This document shows, piece after piece, positions 1-8,716 of a stretch of DNA of 12,692 bases; the stretch's first letter is position 1; each line of letters starts with the position of its first letter. The position numbers and the translations under genes are program-made. The notes beneath the pieces are model-generated. The model was not told the origin of the DNA and searched no databases. It saw only the letters and a program-made list of their open reading frames with translations. The DNA comes from Euperipatoides rowelli (taxonomy: Eukaryota > Onychophora > Udeonychophora > Euonychophora > Peripatopsidae). The stretch lies in the NCBI GenBank assembly GCA_003024985.2, contig PXIH01S0001535.1; one strand, written 5' to 3'.

Positions 1-79
1 TTATCTTTGATAGATTTCGTTTTGTTAAAGGCACCATATTGATAACTTTTGATAAGCTCTATGGATGAGGGGAATAATC

Positions 80-95
80 TTTTTTTTTTTTTTTT
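80..95. repeat. T16 homopolymer tract
   Basis: An uninterrupted run of 16 T. Two other T runs of the same length occur at 3008-3023 and 10150-10165. Tracts of this kind are ordinary slippage products in A+T-rich animal DNA, or the tails of retroposed copies; no retroposed body is recognisable beside this one. Confidence 0.9.
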
Positions 96-121
96 ATTTC
101 CGGTTCCTGTTATTTACAATA

Positions 122-240
122 TTATCCACGGCTGAGCCGTGATTATGTTCACATGGTCAAACCTGGTTGAGCTGTGGATAACATTAACACCGAACACAAA
201 ATCCTTATCCATGGTTGAGACGTTGTTCAACCGCGGATGA
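122..240. repeat. Cluster of three related imperfect palindromes (ATCCAYGGTTGAG family)
   Basis: Three variants of one motif occur within 120 bp. Copy A (127-141) is a perfect palindrome, CACGGCT-G-AGCCGTG, preceded by ttatc. Copy B (about 161-182) is a half-site, GGTTGAGCTGTGGATAA. Copy C is an inverted repeat: TCCATGGTTGA at 208-218 pairs with TCAACCGCGGA at 227-237 (9 of 11 positions) across an 8-nt loop. All three point to a parental unit close to TTATCCACGGTTGA plus its reverse complement. The cluster is more GC-rich than its surroundings. It is most simply the terminal or subterminal part of a decayed DNA transposon or satellite; no target duplication was found. Confidence 0.6.
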
Positions 241-845
241 AATTACTGTCCATGCGAATAGGGCCTAAGACTTTTTTTTTTTTCAATTAATTATGATACA
301 GTTTTATTTTAAAACAATCCCTTGCCTTAATTCTGTCCATACATTAAGGAAAAGATCTATACAATTTCAGTTACTTGCAAATGAAATGAAGAAATAAATG
401 CCAAGGAAAATGATGCTAAGTTTAAATTGTGCTCACAATATCATTATTTCTCTATACTGTAGGCCTTCATTGTCCCACTTAACAGTGACCCTGGCTAAAG
501 TCGGACAGATGGTATATTTTTTTGATAATTCAAAACATTTTAAAATTTTTCAGTTATATACCATTCTCCCCTAATGTTCTAATTATTTTAAATTCTGATA
601 ACTCATTCTAAATATAGCAGTGGAGTGGACCAAGGGTCCTCTGACTGTTTTATTCTTAAATTCTATAATATAAGTACTGTATTCAACCTTAATTTTTGCA
701 TATTTTTTTTAATTTAAAGATAGATTTGGATAGGAGGGGGAGGAGGGTAGGCCTGCTCAAAAAGGTATTATCATTTAACCTAGAAATCTAATTACAGCTG
801 GCTTTTGGCTTTATGAATTTGGTATGAAATAAACCTAGAGCTCAT
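241..845. other. A+T-rich spacer without recognisable genes
   Basis: No convincing coding frame on either strand and no transposon terminus is seen here. It contains a T12 run (272-283), a purine-rich patch near 731-750 and two members of the AGGCCT word family (near 463 and 751). Confidence 0.6.
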
Positions 846-899
846 ATGCAGGCCTCTCACATCCTAATTGGTACCCCAGAAGTGAAAATACATGGAAAA

Positions 900-1305
900 G
901 GGGGGGGGGGCTGGTACTGCTCCCTTATATTTTTTAATAAGCTTTTTTTTTGTCTGTTGGAACACTTTGTTAAATGTTACAAGGCTACTACGCTTTTGAT
1001 AAGTTTTTTTTTGGGGGGGGGGGCTGTTATGTCACTATGTAGTGTCATCTTATGTAGTTTGGTCAACCACTGCCCCCCCCCTCTTTTTGGAGATCTGTTT
1101 ATATGATCATTCTGTATTAGCGATAATTACCACAGTAGTCAACAAAACTTCATGTCACAGTAAATATTAATTTTGGTTATATTACATCTCATTGTCTAGT
1201 GATTAAAATTTAATATAATAACAATAAAAAAATAATAACCAGTACACTAGACCTATAAATTGTATTGAGTTGGAGGCAAGTGGGGTGGGAACTTCCCCCC
1301 CCCCC
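900..1305. repeat. Cluster of poly-G and poly-C tracts
   Basis: Four long G or C homopolymers fall within about 400 bp of otherwise A+T-rich DNA: G11 at 900-910, T9G11 at 1004-1023, C9 at 1073-1081 and C11 at 1295-1305. A small palindrome, CACTA-TG-TAGTG, lies between the second and third. The 86-codon ATG frame at 846-1106 runs straight through three of these tracts, and its glycines and prolines come from homopolymers, so I do not treat it as a gene. G and C runs this long are rare at about 30% GC and may mark one decayed repeat or a run of slippage events. Confidence 0.85.
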
Positions 1306-2005
1306 ATGGACAAATAGTGTCACTTTTTCACATGTGAGAATAGTCAAAAATATTTTTATAAAAAATAATCGTGACATGTGCTCAGATGCTCTTATAAAAA
1401 AAAAAAGTTATCAAACATCCGCACAATAACAACAACAAAAAAAGCTTATCAAAATATTCGCAATCAAAAATAAATATTTTACACCCTTTCCCACTTAATT
1501 TTTTTCTGTGGACACCCTTAGTTTGGGTATTTAGAAAAATATCTAAATTGCTGCTAGGGAGTAAAATATTTTAGTTTCAAGCATATAACAAGAGACCATC
1601 TAAGCAACATCAATTTGTTGATGTGAAACTATATAGAATATGTCAAGAAAATAAGAGAGTATATAGATTATTTATTCATTTAGTAAAAATTAACAATATA
1701 AGTAGGCTACAGTAGGCCTATATAAAAATAATAACAGAAAACACCATGGCATCCATACATCATATTTATGTAAATTATGCCACTTCTTTCTACATGATCT
1801 TTGCATCTTACCACAATGCAAGATTAGCATCTCATTAAAAAAAAAATTACAACAAATTTACCAAAATACCCTAGATGATGGGAAGGGTTTATATTAAATA
1901 TAAAAACTATGTTAGTATTGTGAAAATAGTGTCTTGGGAGTGTAAATTGGTCTATATTGAATAGTTAAACTTCTAAAACATTTTCCAATTTTGTTACCTA
2001 TTAGC
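1306..2005. other. A+T-rich spacer
   Basis: No gene or terminus is recognisable. CTTATCAAA-type words recur (near 1407 and 1443, also near 7120 inside the hAT copy), which hints at shared repeat ancestry. Near 1703-1721 the AGGCTA and TAGGCCTA words occur side by side. A hairpin at 1607-1624 is listed separately. Confidence 0.55.
1572..1631. repeat. Nested inverted repeat / hairpin
   Basis: ACATCAA (1607-1613) pairs perfectly with TTGATGT (1618-1624) across a 4-nt loop. An outer 8-bp pair, TAGTTTCA (1572-1579) and TGAAACTA (1624-1631), partly overlaps the inner arm by one base. The stems are too short and too interrupted to call a microRNA precursor. Arms of this size are common by chance in A+T-rich DNA. 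Confidence 0.3.
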
Positions 2006-2455
2006 TAGGGGTACAGAATTTTAGCATTTATATTTTCAAAATTTAGCATTAAACAAATGTAAATTTAGCTTTTTATAGCATTTATTAAATAATATAGCAT
2101 TTTGTGGAATTTATAAATATTAATGCTAAGAATATAAATTTTCAACACAATTTAGATATAAATTGAGCAGTTTTTACATCGTGTCTTTGAAATTATGTTT
2201 TCAAGTATAATTAGGCTACAACAATTTTGAAAACATTTTCATTTTTGTTCAGCCATTTTTTTTCAAGATCTGTGCATCTTTGCTGCATTAATTTATTTAA
2301 TTTAGTTTTAAAGTCTCAAATACCTTGATCTTTCAAGTTTAAAGAATTAATTTTATAAAAATGACACATTTAAAATTTTATCATTTCATAGAAATTAGAT
2401 GACATTTTAGCGTTTTATAGCATTTTATAGAAAATACTAAATTTACGTATCTCTA
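2006..2455. mobile_element. Possible short non-autonomous DNA transposon (MITE-like)
   Basis: The left boundary reads TA|GGGGTACAGAATTTTAG, and the right boundary, read on the minus strand, TA|GAGATACGTAAATTTAG. They match at 12 of 17 positions as inverted repeats and are flanked by TA, which would fit the Tc1/mariner type of target. Both ends also carry TTTAGCATTT/TATAGCATTTT words just inside (2021-2100 and 2405-2433), which supports their belonging to one unit of about 450 bp. No transposase frame is visible. The match is imperfect, and a TA target is uninformative in A+T-rich DNA, so this is a candidate only. Confidence 0.35.
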
Positions 2456-3355
2456 CTTGTAAATTATCTCCTTATTCCTCCTCGTTAACATTATAATATT
2501 TAGTTGATATATCTTTTTATTTCTTGATATAATAAGTATTAACTACCTTATTTTTGTCTAATGAATCAGCCTACAGTATAATATAATCCTAATAGAAATG
2601 TATAAATCTGTGTCACTACTATACAAAGATTCCTTTTTGTCTTCTAAGAATCAGTTGCTATGGTAACGTATCACGTAGTTACATTTTCTTAATGTACTGT
2701 CAGTTTCCAAAATCATTTTTTTTTCTGCCAATTTCACAACAAAAGCTTTAGCTTCTATCCCTCTCCTCTCAGTTGAAACAATTTTAAACAGTTTGCCTAA
2801 GAAATAAAATAAAATCCTTTATTGTTGGCTGCCAATTTATTTGCTTGCTGAATCCTAAAAACTTCTAGATTTTTCAATAGGTAAACAGTTTTAAGGAAGA
2901 AAAAAAATGTGTAAAAACTTGTGGTGAGGAATTTCAGTACCGGTATCAGATGTTTTACTAACAATTCATAAAATATAATCTTCATACAAAATAAAAATTA
3001 AATGTTCTTTTTTTTTTTTTTTTAAAAAAAAATAAAGTTTGGTAATAATTTTTTGTTAACTAGTTCGCAGCTTTTTCTTTAAATATTTTCTAATAAGTTG
3101 TGCTTGTTTTATTAGTATTTTATTTGCTTTTTATGATTTCCCCTCCCTATCAATGGGTGCATGTTATTCAGAGATCTGTAATAAAGAGAGTCTAGTAGTA
3201 GTGGTCGATGGTAATAGTAGAGATTTTAACCATTGTGCCCGTTGATTGGTTTGGCTGACAGTGATGAAAGTATGTATTAAAATCATCAAAATCAATCAAA
3301 AAAGGAATATTTCACCTAGATTATAGGGTTGGAAAATAGTGGGTTTAATATGTAA
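2456..3355. other. A+T-rich spacer with T16A9 tract
   Basis: No gene recognised. It holds a T16 run followed directly by A9 (3008-3032), one copy of CAGTACCGGTA (2935-2945) and many AATAAA words that mean little at this composition. The short minus-strand frame at 2797-2985 is rich in F, L and K and resembles no family I know, so I regard it as chance. Confidence 0.55.
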
Positions 3356-3371
3356 TTAGGGTTCAGGGTTA
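3356..3371. repeat. TTAGGGTTCAGGGTTA repeat, copy 1
   Basis: A 16-bp word found again exactly at 3987-4002. It resembles a variant of interstitial telomere-like GGGTTA sequence, but there is no tandem array. Confidence 0.8.
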
Positions 3372-3396
3372 GGCTACATGAATTATGTGCCTACAG

Positions 3397-3541
3397 GAAG
3401 ACAAACTAAAATGGGGAATCAAAGAAGAAGAATGGAAAGATATATTACAAAGTAAAGGAAAGTCTGTGGAAGTTTCCAAGTAAATATTTCAAATGGAGGA
3501 CTCTGATTGAGATTAAACAAAAAATATCAAAATGCGAATAG
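3397..3541 (+). pseudogene. Unrecognised coding-like remnant in two overlapping frames
   Basis: After ctacag (3391-3396, acceptor-like) an open frame runs 28 codons to a stop at 3481-3483 (begins EDKLKWGIKEEEWKD). A second frame, open from at least 3467 to the stop at 3539-3541, reads WKFPSKYFKWRTLIEIKQK and then KISKCE. The amino-acid mix (W, K, E, I) looks more protein-like than nearby frames, and one frameshift near 3467 would join the two. I recognise no family. It may be a retroposed or transposon-derived fragment, or chance in purine-rich DNA. No complete gene is present. Confidence 0.2.
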
Positions 3542-3725
3542 GATCAAGCAAAACATAAGAAATGAAATTGTTATTTGGGAAAGTAAGAAGCTTTAAGGAA
3601 TGAATACAACATATAATGCACAGGAATAACAAGGGAAATTGAAGAATTGAGTAAGAACTGAATTAACCAAACATACCTGTATACTGGGAAAAAAAGGATT
3701 TAAGGAAATAGAGGTGATAGACAGA

Positions 3726-3756
3726 AGAAGAGAAAGAAGGCAGAAGAGAAAGAAGG
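3726..3756. repeat. Two-unit purine minisatellite (AGAAGAGAAAGAAGG)
   Basis: The 15-mer AGAAGAGAAAGAAGG occurs at 3726-3740 and again exactly at 3742-3756, a 16-bp period, inside a purine-only stretch. The minus-strand frame 3593-3775 reads through this tract and its serine and leucine-rich product follows from the polypyrimidine strand; I do not call it a gene. Confidence 0.8.
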
Positions 3757-3779
3757 AACAGAAGGCTTCAATCAAATGA

Positions 3780-4106
3780 CAGTTTATACAATCATGCGGT
3801 AATCCTCTATGACATTCTTAACCAGAGGAGATAGCCAAACGAATCTATCGCTAAGCCTATTCTTATCCCTCCCTTGCTGTTTTCCACCCAAATTCCCTTT
3901 CTGTCTTCCTGCCCTCAAAAACTGTGACCCATAGGCTAATAAGCCTCGGGTCTAGGGCTTTTCATCAATATTTTTTTTATTATTAGTTAGGGTTCAGGGT
4001 TACGGTAAAGTTAGGTTGTAAACAAAAAAAATATGCTATTCATTTTGACTGTATGCACATTGTTAAAATTCTACTAAATCCGTCAGCTACTAGACTCTAG
4101 ATCTGT
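3780..4106. other. Spacer with a locally higher GC patch
   Basis: About 3840-3960 is more GC-rich and pyrimidine-rich than its surroundings and holds a short hairpin, AGGCT-AATA-AGCCT (near 3934-3947). No frame or RNA gene is recognised. Confidence 0.45.
3987..4002. repeat. TTAGGGTTCAGGGTTA repeat, copy 2
   Basis: Exact second copy of the 16-mer at 3356-3371, in the same orientation and 631 bp away. The flanks show no extended similarity. Confidence 0.8.
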
Positions 4107-4140
4107 TATATAAACATTAAAAATATTTCTGAATTAGCAT
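4107..4140. repeat. 34-bp direct repeat, copy 1
   Basis: Matches 5027-5060 at 32 of 34 positions, the last 25 identical (key core ATTTCTGAATTAGCAT). A weaker match continues: CTTTCAATGAA occurs 3' of both copies (4212-4222 and 5076-5086). This suggests an old duplication with later insertions or deletions. Confidence 0.85.
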
Positions 4141-4290
4141 AGAAAACAAGAATGTCATTTGTGGTGATCAGGCATTTCATATGATAATGTAAGCTACTAT
4201 CTGATATTGACCTTTCAATGAAAATTTGCTTTACATGAAAAGAGATGTGACCCATTGCATGGTCCAACTCTAAAATAAATTCAGGACTAT

Positions 4291-4433
4291 ACTAAGAGTA
4301 TAATTTTACAAAAGGTAAAGATATTTTAAAGAAAAAGTGTTGCCATCGTTTGTCTGGAAAGAAGTTAGTTCTAGATGTTGAAAATGAAACAAGTTATCTA
4401 ACTGTTAGTGAAAATGAACCTGAAAGTGACTAG
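4291..4433 (+). pseudogene. Unrecognised stop-bounded frame with acidic C-terminus
   Basis: A frame bounded by stops and lacking an ATG reads GKKLVLDVENETSYL and then VSENEPESD before the stop. The acidic tail gives it some exon character. It lies inside the segment flanked by the 34-bp repeats, upstream of the DVSR-motif remnant, so it could belong to the same dead gene. Chance is also a fair explanation. No family recognised. Confidence 0.15.
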
Positions 4434-4583
4434 TATTACTACACTGTAACAAGTGGACAAATAATACAGTGCATAGCATGGTGGACTCACTAGGCTATAT
4501 CTTGATCTTACTTTCTTCTCTTGATTTTATTTTGTCCAGTAGGCTGGCTACATTACAATCATGACACAGCAAATTTACTGTAA

Positions 4584-4769
4584 GTGCAAGTACAAGCAGT
4601 CTCAAATGATTTAAAGTCTAAAGTGGATTATGTTTATATTGGAAGTGATGAATTTGGATCCATAATAGTAGATCTGAAGATGAAAAATAGCAGGAGAATA
4701 GAAGCAAAAGCAGAAAACTTGGACATATTAATCCAGCCAATTAAACTAGTTAGTTGTTTAATTGTCTGA
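4584..4769 (+). pseudogene. Unrecognised 61-codon frame, possible gene remnant
   Basis: The frame starts at an ATG-less-likely context and encodes a mixed-composition peptide with KVDYVYIGSDEFGS and IEAKAENLDILIQPIKL segments. No signal peptide, membrane segment or known motif is visible. The composition is less biased than in most frames here, and it lies about 90 bp before the DVSR-motif remnant on the same strand. The opposite-strand frame at 4634-4834 overlaps it and is taken as a shadow. At this A+T content a frame this long arises by chance, so coding status is doubtful. Confidence 0.2.
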
Positions 4770-4855
4770 ATTCCAGATAGCCTACTCATATTGGTTCCAT
4801 TATCTTTGGACAAAATATGAATAAATTCTTTCAAAGTTGTGAATATTTGCTATGA

Positions 4856-5020
4856 GGCAAGAAAAGGAAACTCCCTAATGAAAGTGTATAGAGGATGTTG
4901 GCTTTCTATTCTGAAGCTGATGTCTCCAGAATAATGCCAGGACAGAAAGACAAAGTGAGTATTCACCAATATGTTTATGACAGGTCCCCCTTCCCATCTA
5001 CAGAGTTTATGAACACATAG
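4856..5020 (+). pseudogene. Degenerate exon with DVSRxxPGxKD motif (uncharacterised animal protein family)
   Basis: Reading from 4856 the frame gives GKKRKLPNESV, an in-frame stop (4889-4891), then RMLAFYSEADVSR and IMPGQKDKVSI, with a stop at 5018-5020. The pattern of a basic stretch, a short FY-containing helix, DVSR, then PGxKD followed by VS is one I recall from uncharacterised, multi-copy proteins of cnidarians, fish and insects. This is recognition from memory, not a database match. AAA|GTGAGT at 4954/4955 is a good splice-donor sequence and may end the exon. The stop at 4889 and the lack of neighbouring intact exons point to a dead or repeat-borne copy. The ATG at 4895 would give only 41 codons. 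Confidence 0.4.
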
Positions 5021-5026
5021 TTAGCC

Positions 5027-5060
5027 TATATAGAAATTAAAAATATTTCTGAATTAGCAT
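5027..5060. repeat. 34-bp direct repeat, copy 2
   Basis: Second copy of the repeat at 4107-4140, in the same orientation, 920 bp downstream. The interval between the copies holds all the gene-like remnants of this part of the window. Confidence 0.85.
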
Positions 5061-6653
5061 GAAAAATCCTTTTCTCTTTCAATGAACTACAGTACCGGTA
5101 CATGTATATGTGTCATTTAAGTTGAAATATATTTTTTTCTAAGTTTACAAGTCTAGTCTCAGTTTGTGTATGAAAATCCAATAGGATGTGCATCTACTAC
5201 TGGCAGGAATTAAATTTTCTAGTTTAATTGCAGGTGTGTCCACCCTTTCCTTTAATCCATGACAGCTCTCTCAAGGTGTCGAGCAGTTTACATATATAAG
5301 GAGTATACTTTTTATTTTATTTTTAAATGTCATCAAAAATATTGTAAAGTACCGTAGTGAAATTGGTTTATTTTATTTATTTATTTCAGAAGCATATTGT
5401 AATATGTGGTCAGTTGAGTTTATGTTAAAATTAAAACATTGTGCAGATTTTATCTTATCAGTGAATCAGTAATTTGATGGTTTATACATTCTAGGTCAGG
5501 TGTAGATGAATAAACTAACACTTTAGATATTATAAATCTTAAATTATGTTTAGCCCTGTAATATGTAAATCTCCAAATTTCAAAGGTGTAAACTATTTAA
5601 TGGCTGCTTCTTAAATATATTTGTGTGCATTATTGTAAGATTGCCAATTTATTATTTAGGATAGCCGGACTACATACAAGTATTTTTTTTTTAAATAAAA
5701 GTAAAACAAAAACTACATGATTTAGATAAAATAGGAAGTTTATGACATATTTTAGAATTGACTATATTCCATACGTGTCTTCTGTTGATTGCATGATTTT
5801 TGTCCCCAATTATTCGTTGAATTCGGAATTAGGTACATTATTGATATTATTTACCCTAAATTATTTTAATTCAGTGATTAAAAGATAATAGTAATAAATG
5901 TATTATAACACTTCCAAAATAAGTCTAATTAAACTACTGCAGGCCTATCGCTTAAAATATGTGTGTTGTAGGCCTATATTTGCACTCTTGCAATAAACAT
6001 ATTTCTATGTATTTATTGCAGAATGATTAAATGGATAGCTATGAAATTGCATTCACTCATACATCAGTGACTTCTGTCAGTTTTCTATGGAATTTTAGCT
6101 TTTAAGCACATTACGAATCTTCATGTTTATCATTCAAAGATATTTTTTCCCTCTTCGTCTTACAGAAAAGTAGACTACTTTTTCACAAGTCAGTTATGGA
6201 TGATATGAAATGGTTGTGCTTTTGATTTTATTTTTTTCTTATATCCTAGGCTAGAACTCAACATGAATGTTTATAACTTCACTGTTCTTTCAGTATGAAG
6301 CCTGTACATATGTCTTTCTGACTTTTTGCATGGTAAATTATGATTTCATTTAGAGTTTATTTCCTATATCTTTTAGATATAGTTACCTATAAATAAATAA
6401 AAGAATGGGTACTAGGCAATTGTTTATAGTCTAGTTCTACAAAGAAACTGATTTATATTTATTTTGGAATAGGCCTAATGTTATTTTTAATAATTTTGAT
6501 CATCTGTTTTTTCTATTGCACTTCTTTTCATCTGTGTCTTGCTACATAAGTTTTCAAATTTTGCTAATTCCTATCATATTTTGAACAATTTTTTATTACA
6601 TCCCTGTTGAAGCTAAAATTCTTTTATCAATCCTTTCCCTAATAAAAGTATCC
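5061..6653. other. Long A+T-rich stretch without recognised features
   Basis: No gene, RNA or transposon end is recognised in about 1.6 kb. It holds one CAGTACCGGTA (5090-5100), GTACCGTA (5349-5356), several AGGCTA/TAGGCCTA words (near 5939, 5968, 6247, 6471) and isolated acceptor-like sequences, for example tttatttcag at about 5381-5390. A stop-free stretch of about 70 codons from near 5259 to 5472 is of a length expected by chance. Confidence 0.55.
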
Positions 6654-6661
6654 CTTTAGAT
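6654..6661. repeat. hAT target-site duplication, left copy
   Basis: The octamer ctttagat directly precedes the CAGT terminus at 6662 and recurs exactly after the right terminus. An 8-bp duplication is the hallmark of hAT insertion. Confidence 0.9.
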
Positions 6662-8027
6662 CAGTACTTCTCAAAGTGGGAGCCATACGCCATCCCCCAC
6701 CCAGGAGTCCTGAAGCTTTAGTTAGGGAACCACAAGCTTTGGAGTCAAATCTGACAATTGTCATTTCCAATATTTCACCTGATATTGAATTATTGTGTCA
6801 AAATATGAGATCACATGATCCATTTTATTAGCCAGTATAGAATTTGGGAAGGTTGCAATACATTATAATTTTGCTTTTAACTATTTTTAATTAGGCTACA
6901 TGTGTTTTATATAACACACATGAACTTGTAAAAATACATTTTTTTTAATAAAAAATAAAATATTTAGCAATTTTAGTGTAAAATTTAGCAATCAAGCCCA
7001 ATCATCACATGTTATTATTTCATTACCATTTTTGGGATTTTTCTAGTAGCAAATGTAGAAAAAATTATACTCCATTTTTTTTTTCACCACAAACATCAAA
7101 CAACTACCAAAAAATATAAAAAAGCTTATCAAATAAATTGGGAGAAGGGGTGGGGGGAGGGGTCTCATTAATGTTTGTGCCTCTTATGGCATGATTAGAA
7201 GGGCATTTCAATTTACTTAGGGAGCCCTAGAGTTACAATATTTGAAAGTCCGTACTGCTTAGATTAACTTTTTTTTTTAATTTTTTTTTCTCATAAGGAT
7301 ACACTTAAGATGGTCTAAATTTTGGCAACACACTATTAATTTAAATAAATGTTTATTAACAAAGCAATACAAACTAAATAAAACATTAACAAACAATATA
7401 AAATAAAATAAATGTTTTCTAAGAAAAAAGAAACAATTTAATTAGGATAGTAAGTAAATACAAAAGCTTTATTATTTAATGTGAAATTTGAGATTGATAT
7501 TATTGGGAACACAATTTTTTTTTATATGTGGGACTTGAATAGTAGACAGGCATATCCTCAGTTCCTCTTTAACTCAACAAAGTCATTCCCTTTAACTTCA
7601 ATAATTGTTCTTTATCTAGCAAAGGCAAATCAGTTGTTTGCAAATTAATTGTGAATGGGGTTTGGTCCCAGTTGGAATATTTTATATCAAGCAAAGGAAA
7701 GTACCGTATTGAATAATTCTTTCTTCTAATTTTGTAAATGTTTCAATTGTAATGGTAATTGTCATATGGTTAGAAGTCTTTAATATTAAAAGAAGCATTT
7801 CTTAATTATCTGCAGAGATTCAGCCTTTCCACATTGACACTTTTTCTTTAAAACTAGATACTTCATCCATTGAACTTAAAATATTGTCTTGACCATCTTG
7901 CATCCACAATTTAAATTAAGTTGTTTAATTAATTGATAAAAACAAACAGCTCTGAATTTTACATGACACACCAGACAGAGTAGTGAAATACCATGATGTA
8001 TCGTGACACACCTGGAGGAAATCACTG
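6662..8027 (-). mobile_element. hAT-superfamily DNA transposon copy with decayed transposase
   Basis: The left end is CAGTACTTCTCAAAGTGG and the right end, on the minus strand, CAGTGATTTCCTCCAGGTG. Both start with CAGT and follow the hAT terminal pattern (CAGNGNTTCTCAA-like), though they match each other only partly. Perfect 8-bp duplications (ctttagat) flank the 1,366-bp element. The only recognisable coding matter is a broken C-terminal transposase region on the minus strand, lying close to the right end, so the N-terminal zinc finger and most of the catalytic domain have been lost or are beyond recognition. About 900 bp of A+T-rich, non-coding DNA separates the remnant from the left end and includes a G-rich tract (7140-7162). 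The copy cannot encode its own transposase. Confidence 0.88.
7569..7909 (-). pseudogene. hAT transposase remnant, C-terminal region
   Basis: hAT transposases cut and paste their element in the nucleus; this part is the C-terminal helical/dimerisation region. On the minus strand, 7909 to 7706 reads NILSSMDEVSSFKEKVSMW, a stop at 7822-7820, then, in the same frame, further stops and TFTKLEERIIQY. A 5-nt disruption (7705-7701) shifts the frame. From 7700 to 7569 it reads FPLLDIKYSNWDQTPF, TINLQTTDLPLLDKEQLL and a stop. The order SFKxKxxxW, then KLEExIIQYFP, then WxxxPF matches my memory of the ZBED5/FAM200/SCAND3-like hAT transposases. It is broken by at least three stops and one frameshift, and the downstream hAT dimerisation motif is not recognisable. 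Confidence 0.75.
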
Positions 8028-8035
8028 CTTTAGAT
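8028..8035. repeat. hAT target-site duplication, right copy
   Basis: ctttagat, identical to 6654-6661, directly follows the terminal CACTG at 8023-8027. Confidence 0.9.
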
Positions 8036-8716
8036 GCTCAACTTTCAACATTTGTCCAGGGAGTTCTCACAATCTTTAACAATTGTTTTTATTAGAGTTC
8101 TATCAATCTCTTATGACTGTTTTTATTTTAGAAGATTAACAAGTAGCCTATGGTATTGCTATTGTGATTTATGGTGATAAAAGGCATGTCTGCATATTAT
8201 TTAGGCTAGCTAAGTTGAGATAAACTGGCACATTACCTTACCCAGCCTGGCTATGGTCCTGCACGGTTTGGATAAATGTTGGGAAATGGATCTATGACAA
8301 TTGCTAACAAATATATTACAGGATGACTTTCATTGATTTAAAGGTATAAGTTACTATCACCAAATTTTTTAATGCATATTTAAGAAAGAGTAACCATAAA
8401 CTTAATTCATGAATTTCTAATTTATTTTTATATTTAATATTTCGTTCATTTTATATTAATATTTTAAAAATTCGTTGATGTGTACTTACGCACACAAAAA
8501 AAAAATACAAAACACAAAAGAGATGACAGCAAGTGAAACGTCACATTACGACCACTTTACTTCCTGCTATGGCAAATCTTATGAGTGCGAATTAGGTAGG
8601 CTAGCTGTGCAGTAGTGTAAATTTAATCAATTTTTTAAAATTCTATGTTTTGTATTTTTGTTAATTAGGCTACATAGATTATTGATTTATTTTTATTATT
8701 TATTATATAATTTAAA
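8036..8716. other. Spacer with two GC-richer patches
   Basis: About 8225-8285 and 8515-8605 are clearly less A+T-rich than their surroundings. The second contains acgtcac (half of a CRE-like site) and acttcctg (ETS-like core) upstream of the acidic frame at 8717. These could be the promoter and 5' leader of that frame, but short matches of this kind are weak evidence. No frame is recognised in the first patch. Confidence 0.35.

Noticed and set aside
846-1106. 86-codon plus-strand frame
   Set aside because: It passes through two G11 tracts and one C9 tract, so its Gly and Pro runs come from homopolymers, and nothing else in it resembles a protein family.
1572-1631. MicroRNA precursor
   Set aside because: The perfect stem is 7 bp and the outer pairing overlaps it; no 60-80-nt near-continuous stem is present.
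2797-2985. 62-codon minus-strand frame
   Set aside because: Phe/Leu/Lys-rich product of A+T-rich DNA with no motif; the length is within chance expectation.
3593-3775. 60-codon minus-strand frame with hydrophobic segments
   Set aside because: It is the complement of a purine-rich tract and minisatellite; the apparent membrane-like residues follow from polypyrimidine codons.
3356-4002. Interstitial telomere array suggested by TTAGGGTTCAGGGTTA
   Set aside because: There are only two isolated copies 631 bp apart and no tandem TTAGGG array.
4634-4834. 66-codon minus-strand frame
   Set aside because: It overlaps the more protein-like plus-strand frame at 4584-4769 and has no recognisable feature of its own.
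5259-5472. Stop-free stretch of about 70 codons with VEQFTYIRSIL, briefly resembling a LINE reverse transcriptase C-terminal FxYLGS motif
   Set aside because: The key LG is replaced, no neighbouring motif supports it, and several frames of this length are expected by chance at this A+T content.
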